Shown piece by piece: positions 1 through 6,510 of a DNA stretch of 29,483 nt. The notes under the pieces were generated by a model that saw nothing but the letters and a program-made list of their open reading frames with translations, was not told where the DNA came from and made no database searches. Source of the stretch: JAWXBM01 sp964602895. GTDB taxonomy: Bacteria > Pseudomonadota > Gammaproteobacteria > Xanthomonadales > SZUA-36. A program made the position numbers and the translations under genes. Position 1 is the stretch's first letter. Each line of letters starts with the position of its first letter. The DNA is taken from contig CAZRTG010000025.1 in NCBI GenBank assembly GCA_964602895.1, positions 1-29,483 on the forward strand, written 5' to 3'.

Positions 1-143
1 CCGGGCCGACGATCTTCGCCATTGCAGACGACGTGTTGGTTGCAGAAGCTGCCGCTCAATGGCTGGACCAGCACTACCGACAAAATGAACAGGGTTTTGT
101 ACACATCTGTCGTGCCGACCAAGGCGGGGCCCGCAGCGTTTAG
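1..143 (+). CDS. thrB: Homoserine kinase (GHMP family), C-terminal fragment
   Basis: This is the last 46 codons of a gene cut by the window edge, read in the frame beginning at base 3. The fragment opens with GPTIFAIADD, which fits the SGSGPT-type glycine-rich motif near the C terminus of GHMP kinases, and ends with FVHICRADQGGARSV, which resembles the tail of proteobacterial homoserine kinases. The enzyme phosphorylates L-homoserine to O-phospho-L-homoserine, the substrate of the threonine synthase encoded next, so this is the usual thrB-thrC order. The stop codon TAG is also the first three bases of the palindromic element that follows, so the native C terminus may have been altered by its insertion. 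Only the tail is visible; the assignment rests on motif plus context. Confidence 0.85.
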   Translation, partial: GPTIFAIADDVLVAEAAAQWLDQHYRQNEQGFVHICRADQGGARSV

Positions 144-364
144 CCCCCGGGAGCCTGTCGGACTTAACATGATCTGCTGCGGAAAATCCGAGTTTGGCCA
201 GATTTTCCGATCTTTTTCGTTTAATAGCGGTGCTATTGGCCTCAAAAGATCGAAAAATCTGACTCAAATCGGCTTTTACCCCAGGGCACCTTCTCTTGAT
301 GCTTTGCATCAATTCACCTTGCCCTCGCTACGATCGGTCAAGTCCGGAAGGCTCCCAGGGGCTA
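141..364. mobile_element. MITE-like palindromic element between thrB and thrC
   Basis: A 224-bp stretch is bounded by 28-bp inverted repeats at 141-168 and 337-364 that differ at only four positions; both outer ends read TAGCCCC. The interior is also self-complementary. Around 200-220 and 243-261 there are complementary blocks related to AGATTTTCCGATC, and the centre at 223-237 is a perfect AATAGC-GGT-GCTATT hairpin. The whole can fold into one long nested hairpin and codes for nothing credible. These are properties of a miniature inverted-repeat element or a large REP-like palindrome. It separates two genes that are normally adjacent and supplies the thrB stop codon. No transposase or clear target duplication was seen. 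Confidence 0.7.
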
Positions 365-408
365 GCCCTTAGAAACAAACGTTTGTATTCATTTACGGAA
401 TGGTTTCA

Positions 409-1683
409 ATGGAATTAATCAACATCAAACACCCTGAAGAGGCGGTCAGCTTCAGGCAAGCGGTTTTGCAGGGCCTGGGCAGCGGTCAGGGACTGTTTTT
501 TCCGCGACAGATCAAACCGCTCGCGAACCTGAACAGTCTGCTTGAACAGCCTTTTGTGCCACGCAGTGCAGCGATTTTGCATCATTTGCTGGACGGGGAG
601 TTGGACCAGCAGGCGGTGCTTGAAATGGTCGAGTCCGCGTTTGATTTCCCGCTGCCGGTGCGCTCATTGAACGAACGGATTTCGGCCCTGGAATTGTTTC
701 ATGGCCCATCGTTGGCGTTCAAGGACTTCGGCGCTCGATTCATGGCCAACTGCCTGACACGATTCCGTGATCAGGGCCCCATGACCATCCTCACAGCCAC
801 TTCGGGCGATACCGGTGCGGCCGTTGCGCACGCCTATTATCAGCAGGCGGGTATTGAAGTGGTGATCCTGTATCCAAAAGGGCGTATTTCTCCTTTGCAG
901 GAGAAGCTGTTCTGTACCTTGGGTGGTAACATTCGCACGGTGGCGGTCGATGCAGATTTTGATACTTGCCAGGCTTTGGTAAAGCAGGCCTTCGATGACC
1001 CGGGGCTGCGACAGGCGATCGGCCTTAACTCGGCCAACTCGATCAATATTGCTCGCCTGGTAGCCCAGACCTGCTACTACTTTGAAGCAGCAGCCCAATC
1101 TGCTGATGTGACACGTCTGGTGTTCTCGGTACCGAGTGGTAACTTTGGCAATGTAACTGCCGGCCTGTTGGCCAGCGCTCTGGGCTTGCCCTACAAGCGA
1201 TTGATCGCAGCAACCAACGCCAATGACACGGTGCCCCGCTATCTGGCATCAGGTCGATGGGATCCACACGCAACCATCAGCACTCTGACCAATGCCATGG
1301 ATATTTCCAATCCAAACAATTTCCCTCGTGTTTTGGAATTGGGTAGTCGACATGGCCTGTCCCTGTCGGAACTACTGTCCTCTTTTTCTCTGAATGATGA
1401 ACAAACACGTGAAGCCATGCGTGCCTTATGGCGACAGGGCTATATGGCTGATCCGCACAGCGCCCTGGCCTGGGCAGTATTGGAAAGTGATCTGCTGGAC
1501 AATGAGCTGGGATGTTTTTTGTGTACGGCTCATCCGGCTAAATTTATTGAGTCAATAAAAGACGTGTTAGAAACAGATATACCTCTTCCGCCGGCCTTGA
1601 ATGAAGTACGTAACAAGGAAGTACTGTCCCGTACAATAGGTGGTAATTTTGTCGAGTTGAAAGCAATACTGATGCAAGGATAA
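409..1683 (+). CDS. thrC: Threonine synthase (PLP-dependent, fold type II)
   Basis: Converts O-phospho-L-homoserine to L-threonine with release of phosphate, the last step of threonine synthesis. The protein aligns by eye along its whole length with E. coli ThrC. Shared blocks include QGLFFP, ELFHGPSLAFKDFGARFMA, TILTATSGDTGAAVAHA, ILYPKGRISPLQEKLFCTLGGN, LNSANSINIARL, VPSGNFGN and GTAHPAKF-like CTAHPAKF. The PLP lysine is in AFKDF, about residue 105. Two starts are possible: ATG at 400 and ATG at 409. I prefer 409 because a GGAA lies 8 nt before it and the resulting MELINIKHPEE matches the family's N terminus; starting at 400 adds three residues. The 424-residue length is normal. It lies downstream of thrB and its stop is 6 nt before the next gene. 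Confidence 0.97.
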   Translation: MELINIKHPEEAVSFRQAVLQGLGSGQGLFFPRQIKPLANLNSLLEQPFVPRSAAILHHLLDGELDQQAVLEMVESAFDFPLPVRSLNERISALELFHGPSLAFKDFGARFMANCLTRFRDQGPMTILTATSGDTGAAVAHAYYQQAGIEVVILYPKGRISPLQEKLFCTLGGNIRTVAVDADFDTCQALVKQAFDDPGLRQAIGLNSANSINIARLVAQTCYYFEAAAQSADVTRLVFSVPSGNFGNVTAGLLASALGLPYKRLIAATNANDTVPRYLASGRWDPHATISTLTNAMDISNPNNFPRVLELGSRHGLSLSELLSSFSLNDEQTREAMRALWRQGYMADPHSALAWAVLESDLLDNELGCFLCTAHPAKFIESIKDVLETDIPLPPALNEVRNKEVLSRTIGGNFVELKAILMQG

Positions 1684-1689
1684 CAAGCT

Positions 1690-3717
1690 ATGAACAAGAG
1701 CCTGTGGTTGACAGCGGCACTGGTCTTAACGCTACCGTTAACCGGCCTGGGTGCCGAAGTACAAACCCATTCTTACGATTGGGTTACAGCCGGCAGTGTC
1801 AGTGGTTCGCTGCAGGTTGAACTGGCAGCAGATGGCAGCCGTGATGCCCGCTTCGAATTCAATGACAGGGGGCGCGGCCCACAGTTACAGGAGCACATTC
1901 AGGTAAATGAGGCCGGCCTGCCGGTATCGTTTGAAGTGCGCGGTCACGCTTATCTTGGCGCGGCGGTTGACGAGCGCTTCAAAGTGGATGGAAATACCGC
2001 AAGTTGGAGCAGCACCCTGGAAAGCGGGCAAGCTGTCGTCGGTACTGACGGCGCGGCTTACTACTGGCCGAGTGAGGGCACACCCGAACAAACCGCCCAA
2101 CTGGCAAGAGCCTTGTTGAAAACCGAGTCTTCCAGCCTGCCTTTATATCCGGCAGGCCAGGCAACCATCAGCCGTGTTGCTGAATATGCCATTGCAGATG
2201 CAGGCTTGCCGGAAAATACGGTGGTTTTATATGCCATCAACGGGCTGGGTCTGAATCCCGAGTATGTCTGGTTGGACTCCTCACAAGAACTGTTCGCTTT
2301 GAGTGATGGCGAGATGGGTCTGGCTCCCGCCGGGCAGGCGGCCATTTTACCCAAACTGCAAACCGTGCAGGACAAGGCAGAGTCAGATCGCAACCAGCAA
2401 CTGGCCAGGGAATTGGCTCAAACGCTACCGGAAAAATGGCTGTTAAGGAATGTTCATGTGGTTGATGTGGCTGAAGGCGCATCCGAGCCGGGTCGCATGG
2501 TGGCCGTGCGCGATGGCAAAATTACCGGCATCTGGCTGGATTCGGATGTGGTAACCGAAATGGAGCTGGCAGATTATGAAATTATCGATGGTAAAGGGGC
2601 TTATTTGATTCCCGGTTTATGGGATATGCATACGCACCTGACATTGGATGATGGCTTGTTGCATATTGCGGCTGGCGTTACGACCGTGCGCGATCTGGGC
2701 AATGAAGAGCCACGCCTGAGCGAAATCCGCAGTGCCTTTGATTCTGGCGCAGTCATTGGCCCGCATTCCTACCGGACTGGCTTTATCGACAAAAAAAGTC
2801 CCTTTTCTGCGCCTACCGAAAAGTTGGCCGGTAACCTCAAAGAAGCACTGGCGATGATCGAAGCATACGCAGCAGCCGGTTATTCTCAAATCAAGATTTA
2901 TTCATCCATAGACCCCGACTGGGTGGCCCCGATGGCAAAAGCCATACACGCTGACGGCATGCGCCTGTCCGGCCATATTCCTGCATTTATGACGGCTGAG
3001 CAGGCGGTGCTGGCTGGATTTGATGAAATTCAGCACATCAACATGCTGTTCCTGAACTTCCTGGCTGGGCCGGATGATGATACGCGCACTCCGCTACGGT
3101 TCACGCTGGTGGCTGAAAAAGCCGGCGATCTGGATCTGGATTCGCCAGCCGTGAGGGACTTTATCCAGCTATTGGCTGATCGGGGAATCGAAGTCGATCC
3201 TACCGTGGCCATTTTTGACAGCATGTTTCGCCACCGCTCGGGACAAATTGACCCATCCTATGCCGCCGTGGCGGACCATCTACCGCCGGCCGTTCGACGC
3301 ACCATGCTGGCGGGTCAGATGAATATCAACAATGACAACGCAGAACGTTATGCCCGTTCAGCCGATGCCTTGCTGGACATGATTTTTCAGCTCTACCAGG
3401 CGGGTGTTCCACTGCTGGCGGGTACGGATGCATTGGCCGGGTTTACCCTGCATCGGGAATTGGAGTTGTACCAACTGGCAGGAATCCCCTCGTCGGCTGT
3501 GTTGCGCATCGCTACACTGGGTGCAGCCAAGGCAGTCGGAGCTGAAGAACACGCCGGATCGATCAGAATGGGTAAAGATGCCGACATGGTCTTGCTGCGG
3601 GATGATCCCTTACAGGATATCAACGCGGTAAGACACCCTCTGGTGGTGTTCAAGGGCACACACCGCTACGACCCAAATGCTTTGTATCAGGCCATTGGTA
3701 TCAAGCCTTTCAACTGA
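1690..3717 (+). CDS. Exported metal-dependent amidohydrolase (imidazolonepropionase-like)
   Basis: The protein has 675 residues and begins with a signal peptide (hydrophobic stretch about 5-21, then a likely cleavage after GLGA). Residues 24 to about 245 form a domain I do not recognise. From about 250 the amidohydrolase fold is clear: WLLRNVHVVDVAEG, then GAYLIPGLWDMHTHL with the metal ligands H314 and H316. Further on come QIKIYSS with the likely bridging lysine, LSGHIPA and DEIQHIN with two more histidines, LLAGTDA with the catalytic aspartate, and the C-terminal GSIRMGKDADMVLL block. Homologues hydrolyse cyclic amides or dipeptides; the substrate here cannot be read. AAGGA lies 9 nt before the ATG and the thrC stop is 6 nt upstream, so it is probably cotranscribed with thrC. 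That pairing is unusual. The stop directly abuts the repeat array. Confidence 0.9.
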   Translation: MNKSLWLTAALVLTLPLTGLGAEVQTHSYDWVTAGSVSGSLQVELAADGSRDARFEFNDRGRGPQLQEHIQVNEAGLPVSFEVRGHAYLGAAVDERFKVDGNTASWSSTLESGQAVVGTDGAAYYWPSEGTPEQTAQLARALLKTESSSLPLYPAGQATISRVAEYAIADAGLPENTVVLYAINGLGLNPEYVWLDSSQELFALSDGEMGLAPAGQAAILPKLQTVQDKAESDRNQQLARELAQTLPEKWLLRNVHVVDVAEGASEPGRMVAVRDGKITGIWLDSDVVTEMELADYEIIDGKGAYLIPGLWDMHTHLTLDDGLLHIAAGVTTVRDLGNEEPRLSEIRSAFDSGAVIGPHSYRTGFIDKKSPFSAPTEKLAGNLKEALAMIEAYAAAGYSQIKIYSSIDPDWVAPMAKAIHADGMRLSGHIPAFMTAEQAVLAGFDEIQHINMLFLNFLAGPDDDTRTPLRFTLVAEKAGDLDLDSPAVRDFIQLLADRGIEVDPTVAIFDSMFRHRSGQIDPSYAAVADHLPPAVRRTMLAGQMNINNDNAERYARSADALLDMIFQLYQAGVPLLAGTDALAGFTLHRELELYQLAGIPSSAVLRIATLGAAKAVGAEEHAGSIRMGKDADMVLLRDDPLQDINAVRHPLVVFKGTHRYDPNALYQAIGIKPFN

Positions 3718-3941
3718 TCCCGGATACGGGCTCTGCCCGTTCCGGGATCGCGACGTTGTCGCGATCCAGCCGTCATCCCGGAAGTGTCGTAGCCACTATC
3801 CAGCCGTCTTCCCGGAAGTGTCGTAGCCACTATCCAGCCGTCATCTCGGAAGTGTCGTAGCCACTATCCAGCCATCATCCCGGAACGGGCAGAGCCCGTA
3901 TCCAGCCGTCATCCCGGAACGGGCAGAGCCCGTATCCGGGA
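3718..3941. repeat. Array of five 34-bp repeats inside a 30-bp inverted repeat
   Basis: Perfect 30-bp inverted repeats lie at 3718-3747 and 3912-3941. Next to the left arm is a perfect hairpin GATCGCGAC-GTT-GTCGCGATC (3745-3765). Five units of exactly 34 bp then run head to tail: 3766-3799, 3800-3833, 3834-3867, 3868-3901 and 3902-3935. All share the frame CCAGCC(G/A)TC(A/T)TC(C/T)CGGAA at the left and TAT at the right, but the core differs. Units 1-3 carry GTGTCGTAGCCAC and units 4-5 carry the hairpin CGGGCAGAGCCCG. There are no spacers, so it is not CRISPR. It begins at the first base after the amidohydrolase stop and may end that transcript. Confidence 0.85.
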
Positions 3942-3985
3942 CCCACAATCCAGTAACTGCCCCAGTAACGCTTGCGATTTATGGG

Positions 3986-4015
3986 TTCCGGCTCGCGACT
4001 CTGTCGCGTCCGGAA
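3986..4015. repeat. REP-like hairpin
   Basis: A short imperfect palindrome has outer arms TTCCGG (3986-3991) and CCGGAA (4010-4015) and a perfect inner stem CGCGAC-TCT-GTCGCG (3994-4008). It resembles the hairpins of the adjacent 34-bp array and lies between the convergent amidohydrolase and DUF456 genes. No T-run follows on either strand, so a role as an intrinsic terminator is not evident. The rest of 3942-4080 holds nothing I can identify. Confidence 0.5.
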
Positions 4016-4080
4016 TGACGAACTGGGGTTAGCCGTCGCGTATGCAAAGACGGATGGTTTAGGCGTATGGCCCGTCCGGC

Positions 4081-4572
4081 CTACTCACCCCACCCCAACT
4101 GCAAAAGGAAAATACCGATCATCAGGAAACTGATGGACAATTTGAACGCCGTGGCGAACACCAGGCCCAACCAGGCGCCAAGGCCTGCTTTGCCGGAGGA
4201 GCGCCAGTCATTGCCGCCACTGAGTTCACCGATTAAAGCGCCCAGGAAAGGGCCGAGTATGATGCCGGGCAAACCAAAGAAAATACCGACGATGGCGCCC
4301 AGGGTGGCACCCCAGAAGGCGCGAACGCCAGCTCCCGCATAGCGGGCACCAAAGGCACCCGCGAGAAAATCAACAATTTGGGCCAGAACCGTCAGAACGG
4401 CAAAGATGGCAAGGGTAACCCAGCCTATTGCAGTGAAATCGGTCAGCCACGCCCCCAACAACAGGCCGGCAAAGACCAACGGAACACCGGGTAGCGCAGG
4501 CAATATGGTACCGGCCAGGCCGGCCAGCACCAACAGGGCGGCCATCAACCACCACAGAACACTCCAGTCCAT
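4081..4572 (-). CDS. DUF456 family membrane protein
   Basis: A 163-residue, glycine-rich hydrophobic protein with about four or five membrane segments. The first spans about residues 4-25 and the next about 28-45; later ones lie around 50-72, 84-115 and 137-160. The pattern LAGLAGTILPALPGVPLVFAG, followed by FGARYAGAGVRAFWGATLGAIVGIF and LPGIILGPFLGALIGEL, is that of the DUF456 family (small bacterial inner-membrane proteins of unknown function), and the length is typical. It is the second gene of a pair with the MarR regulator upstream, separated by 18 nt, so it is probably cotranscribed and may be under MarR control. It converges on the amidohydrolase across a repeat region. Confidence 0.88.
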   Translation of the reverse strand: MDWSVLWWLMAALLVLAGLAGTILPALPGVPLVFAGLLLGAWLTDFTAIGWVTLAIFAVLTVLAQIVDFLAGAFGARYAGAGVRAFWGATLGAIVGIFFGLPGIILGPFLGALIGELSGGNDWRSSGKAGLGAWLGLVFATAFKLSISFLMIGIFLLQLGWGE

Positions 4573-4595
4573 CTGATCAGAGGAATCTGATCAGA
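4572..4595. repeat. Twin TCTGATCAGA palindromes between marR and DUF456
   Basis: Two identical 10-bp perfect palindromes TCTGATCAGA at 4572-4581 and 4586-4595 are separated by GGAA. Together they fill the 18-nt gap between the two - strand genes: one overlaps the marR stop codon and the other touches the DUF456 start codon. In RNA they could pair with each other over the ribosome-binding site of the second gene. As DNA the spacing of 14 bp between centres is not a whole number of helical turns. The function is not established. Confidence 0.5.
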
Positions 4596-5043
4596 ATAAG
4601 GACGCTATCTTGGCTAATAAGGCCGTGGCTTGCTCGCGGTCGCGGTTACCGAGCTCATCAAAACGGGTTTTGAGCTGAGCCACGTAACGGGGGTATTCGC
4701 GCTTGAATACCTTTTGACCTTCTTTGGTCAAGTCCACAATGATGCGACGACCGTCTTCACTGTCGCCCCAGCGCTGTACCAGACCTTTTTCTTCAAGGCG
4801 ATCGATCACACCGGTCAAAGTGCCTTTGGTAATCAGGGTTCTGTCCGTGATTTCGCTGCAGGTCATGCCGTCGGTATTACCCAGACAGAATATGACTTTT
4901 GCCTGGGGCGCTGTCAGCTCGGAGCCCGACAGGCGGTGAATTTCGGCGTCATACAGGGAAAAAAGCTGGTGAGCACGTGACAGTTCGTTCATCAAAGGGA
5001 TAAAGTCCTGCTCGGACGCATTGCTTACAGTAATTTGACTCAT
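4591..5043 (-). CDS. MarR family winged-helix transcriptional regulator
   Basis: A 150-residue protein with the MarR layout: an N-terminal dimerisation helix (about 1-40), then the winged helix-turn-helix. It includes LTAPQAKVIFCLGN, MTCSEITDRTLITKGTLTGVIDRLEEKGLVQR (recognition helix about 72-88) and the wing GDSEDGRRIIVDLTKEGQ, with a C-terminal dimerisation helix. MarR proteins usually repress their own operon and are relieved by a small ligand; the ligand is not predictable here. GAGG lies 8 nt before the ATG and a plausible promoter is at 5059-5087. The DUF456 gene follows after 18 nt. No clear MarR-type operator palindrome was seen in the promoter itself. Confidence 0.93.
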   Translation of the reverse strand: MSQITVSNASEQDFIPLMNELSRAHQLFSLYDAEIHRLSGSELTAPQAKVIFCLGNTDGMTCSEITDRTLITKGTLTGVIDRLEEKGLVQRWGDSEDGRRIIVDLTKEGQKVFKREYPRYVAQLKTRFDELGNRDREQATALLAKIASLF

Positions 5044-5058
5044 TTCTTAAACCTCTAA

Positions 5059-5087
5059 AATATAAAAACAATTCAGTACAGCACCAA
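5059..5087 (-). promoter_or_regulatory. Putative sigma-70 promoter of marR
   Basis: Read on the - strand, TTGGTG (5082-5087) and TATATT (5059-5064) are separated by exactly 17 bp and lie just upstream of the marR ribosome-binding site (AGAGG). The match is reasonable but based on consensus only. Confidence 0.4.
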
Positions 5088-5144
5088 TCTCAACCAGAAG
5101 GACTCTCAGGTTGGATTTTGAAACCCGTGGCCGGGTACCAGCCA

Positions 5145-5558
5145 CTAATCTTCAACTTTCCCGCGCAACTGTTTGGTACGGGATCGCTGTGATTTGGATG
5201 CCAATCGCCGCTCTTTCGACGCCTTGCTGGGACGGGTTGGTATCCTTTTTCGGTGCCGCTGAGTGGCATTGCGGATCAATTCCGCTAACCGCTCAAGGGC
5301 ATCGCGACTGTTCTTTTCCCTGCTGCGATGTCGCTGCGCCTTGATGACAATCACACCTTCGGAGTTTACACGGCGATCTGAAATGGACATCAATCGTGTT
5401 TTGTGTTCCTCCGGTAGAGAAGAAGCGCCTATGTCAAAACGTAAATGTATGGCGGAAGAAACCTTATTGACATTCTGCCCGCCCGCGCCCTGGGCACGTA
5501 CAGATTCAAGGTGGATCTCCTCTGGCGGAATTTCAAGCCCTGGCCGGATGATTAACAT
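5145..5558 (-). CDS. arfB: Alternative ribosome-rescue peptidyl-tRNA hydrolase ArfB
   Basis: A 137-residue class I release-factor-like protein that rescues ribosomes stalled on mRNAs without a stop codon. The GGQ catalytic motif is at residues 26-28 within VRAQGAGGQNVNKVSSA, which is very close to ArfB/YaeJ. There is no codon-recognition domain. The C terminus from about residue 95 is a basic tail rich in Arg and Lys (HRKRIPTRPSKASKERR...). In ArfB this tail enters the empty mRNA channel. Length matches the family (about 140). It is transcribed in the same direction as marR, about 100 nt upstream of it, but marR has its own candidate promoter. Confidence 0.95.
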   Translation of the reverse strand: MLIIRPGLEIPPEEIHLESVRAQGAGGQNVNKVSSAIHLRFDIGASSLPEEHKTRLMSISDRRVNSEGVIVIKAQRHRSREKNSRDALERLAELIRNATQRHRKRIPTRPSKASKERRLASKSQRSRTKQLRGKVED

Positions 5559-5771
5559 GTCCTTTCCACGACTAATGCAGGTTAACTATACGGTCGTTGC
5601 CTGCTGGTAGACTGTACCGGGCAAAAAAAGTTCAGATTAGTCTCAGCAGGCCGCCGTTGGCAGCTGAAGCCGGAGCAAACTCCTCCTGTATCTCCGTGTC
5701 AAAGAGACTCTGCATAGATCAGAGTTTCCTTGACTCTGCCAACCTGCGCCGGAGTCGGTTAGCATAGTGCC

Positions 5772-6458
5772 ATGAATAGAGCCTGGATTGATCTCGACCC
5801 CGCCGATGTCCGCAACATGCTGGTCAGCCTGATTGGCTTTCGTTTTGGAGAACAACCGGAAACCCGGGTGGATGAGATCCGTGCCGAGCGCCGCGCCTAT
5901 GCTCAAAAGTTCTTGCACCTGGCCGGCGTGCAAAAGAATCAGGTGGTTATTGACCTGGGTTCCGGCTGTGGCTTTGGTACCGGTGCCATTGCCGAACAGG
6001 CTGGCCAGGTAGAGGCCTGTGATATCAGCCCGGCTTTTCTGGAGTTTGCACGGCGCGAATGTGCCGACAAAACCAATATCCGGTTCCATGCGGTGCAGCC
6101 GCGTGATCTCAGCCCGATTTCTGATTACAGCATTGATGCCGTGATTTCCATGTCCGTGTTCATCCACCTGAACCTGTATGACATGGCCTGCTATTTCGCC
6201 GAGTTCAGACGTGTGCTGAAACCGGGGGGCAAGCTGGTATTTGATTTTGCCGACAGCAATCGTCTGTTCCGGCGCTTTCGCAATCACGGCAATGATGAGC
6301 TGTTCCGGGAACACACCGGCTATTACAGGAAAAACCCGACTGCATTGGCCGGGCTGGTCCAGTTCAATAGTGCGCAAGGCATCACACAAGTGGCGCATGA
6401 CGCAGGTTTCCGGCGACTCAAGCGCCGTGGCCATGTTTTGTTGTTCGCTACCCGTTAA
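5772..6458 (+). CDS. Class I SAM-dependent methyltransferase
   Basis: A 228-residue protein with a Rossmann-type methyltransferase core. Motif I is VVIDLGSGCGFGTGAIAEQ (about 58-76), the acidic end of strand 2 is VEACDISPAFLEFARR (about 81-96), motif IV is IDAVISMSVFIHL, and the post-motif is VLKPGGKLVFDFAD. The methyl acceptor cannot be deduced; the fold is shared by enzymes acting on small molecules, lipids and proteins. No strong Shine-Dalgarno sequence precedes the ATG, so the exact start is less certain. It stands alone, divergent from arfB and convergent with the btuB-like gene. The 213 bases upstream contain only short imperfect repeats. Confidence 0.88.
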   Translation: MNRAWIDLDPADVRNMLVSLIGFRFGEQPETRVDEIRAERRAYAQKFLHLAGVQKNQVVIDLGSGCGFGTGAIAEQAGQVEACDISPAFLEFARRECADKTNIRFHAVQPRDLSPISDYSIDAVISMSVFIHLNLYDMACYFAEFRRVLKPGGKLVFDFADSNRLFRRFRNHGNDELFREHTGYYRKNPTALAGLVQFNSAQGITQVAHDAGFRRLKRRGHVLLFATR

Positions 6459-6479
6459 GCTATTTTTACATTCATGTAT

Positions 6480-6497
6480 TCATGTATTAATACATGA
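6480..6497. terminator. Palindrome between convergent genes, possible bidirectional terminator
   Basis: TCATGTATTAATACATGA is a perfect 18-bp palindrome, preceded by a direct repeat of TCATGTAT at 6472-6479. It lies in the 52-nt gap between the converging methyltransferase and btuB-like genes. The AT-rich stem and lack of a long T-run make it a poor intrinsic terminator; position is the main argument. Confidence 0.3.
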
Positions 6498-6510
6498 GTG
6501 TGAGTCTGCA

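Noticed and set aside
3766..3935. Regular repeats resembling a CRISPR array.
   Set aside because: Units are contiguous with no variable spacers between constant repeats, and no cas genes are present.
5643..6434. Long open frame on the - strand opposite the methyltransferase.
   Set aside because: The + strand gene has full methyltransferase motifs; the opposite frame has none.
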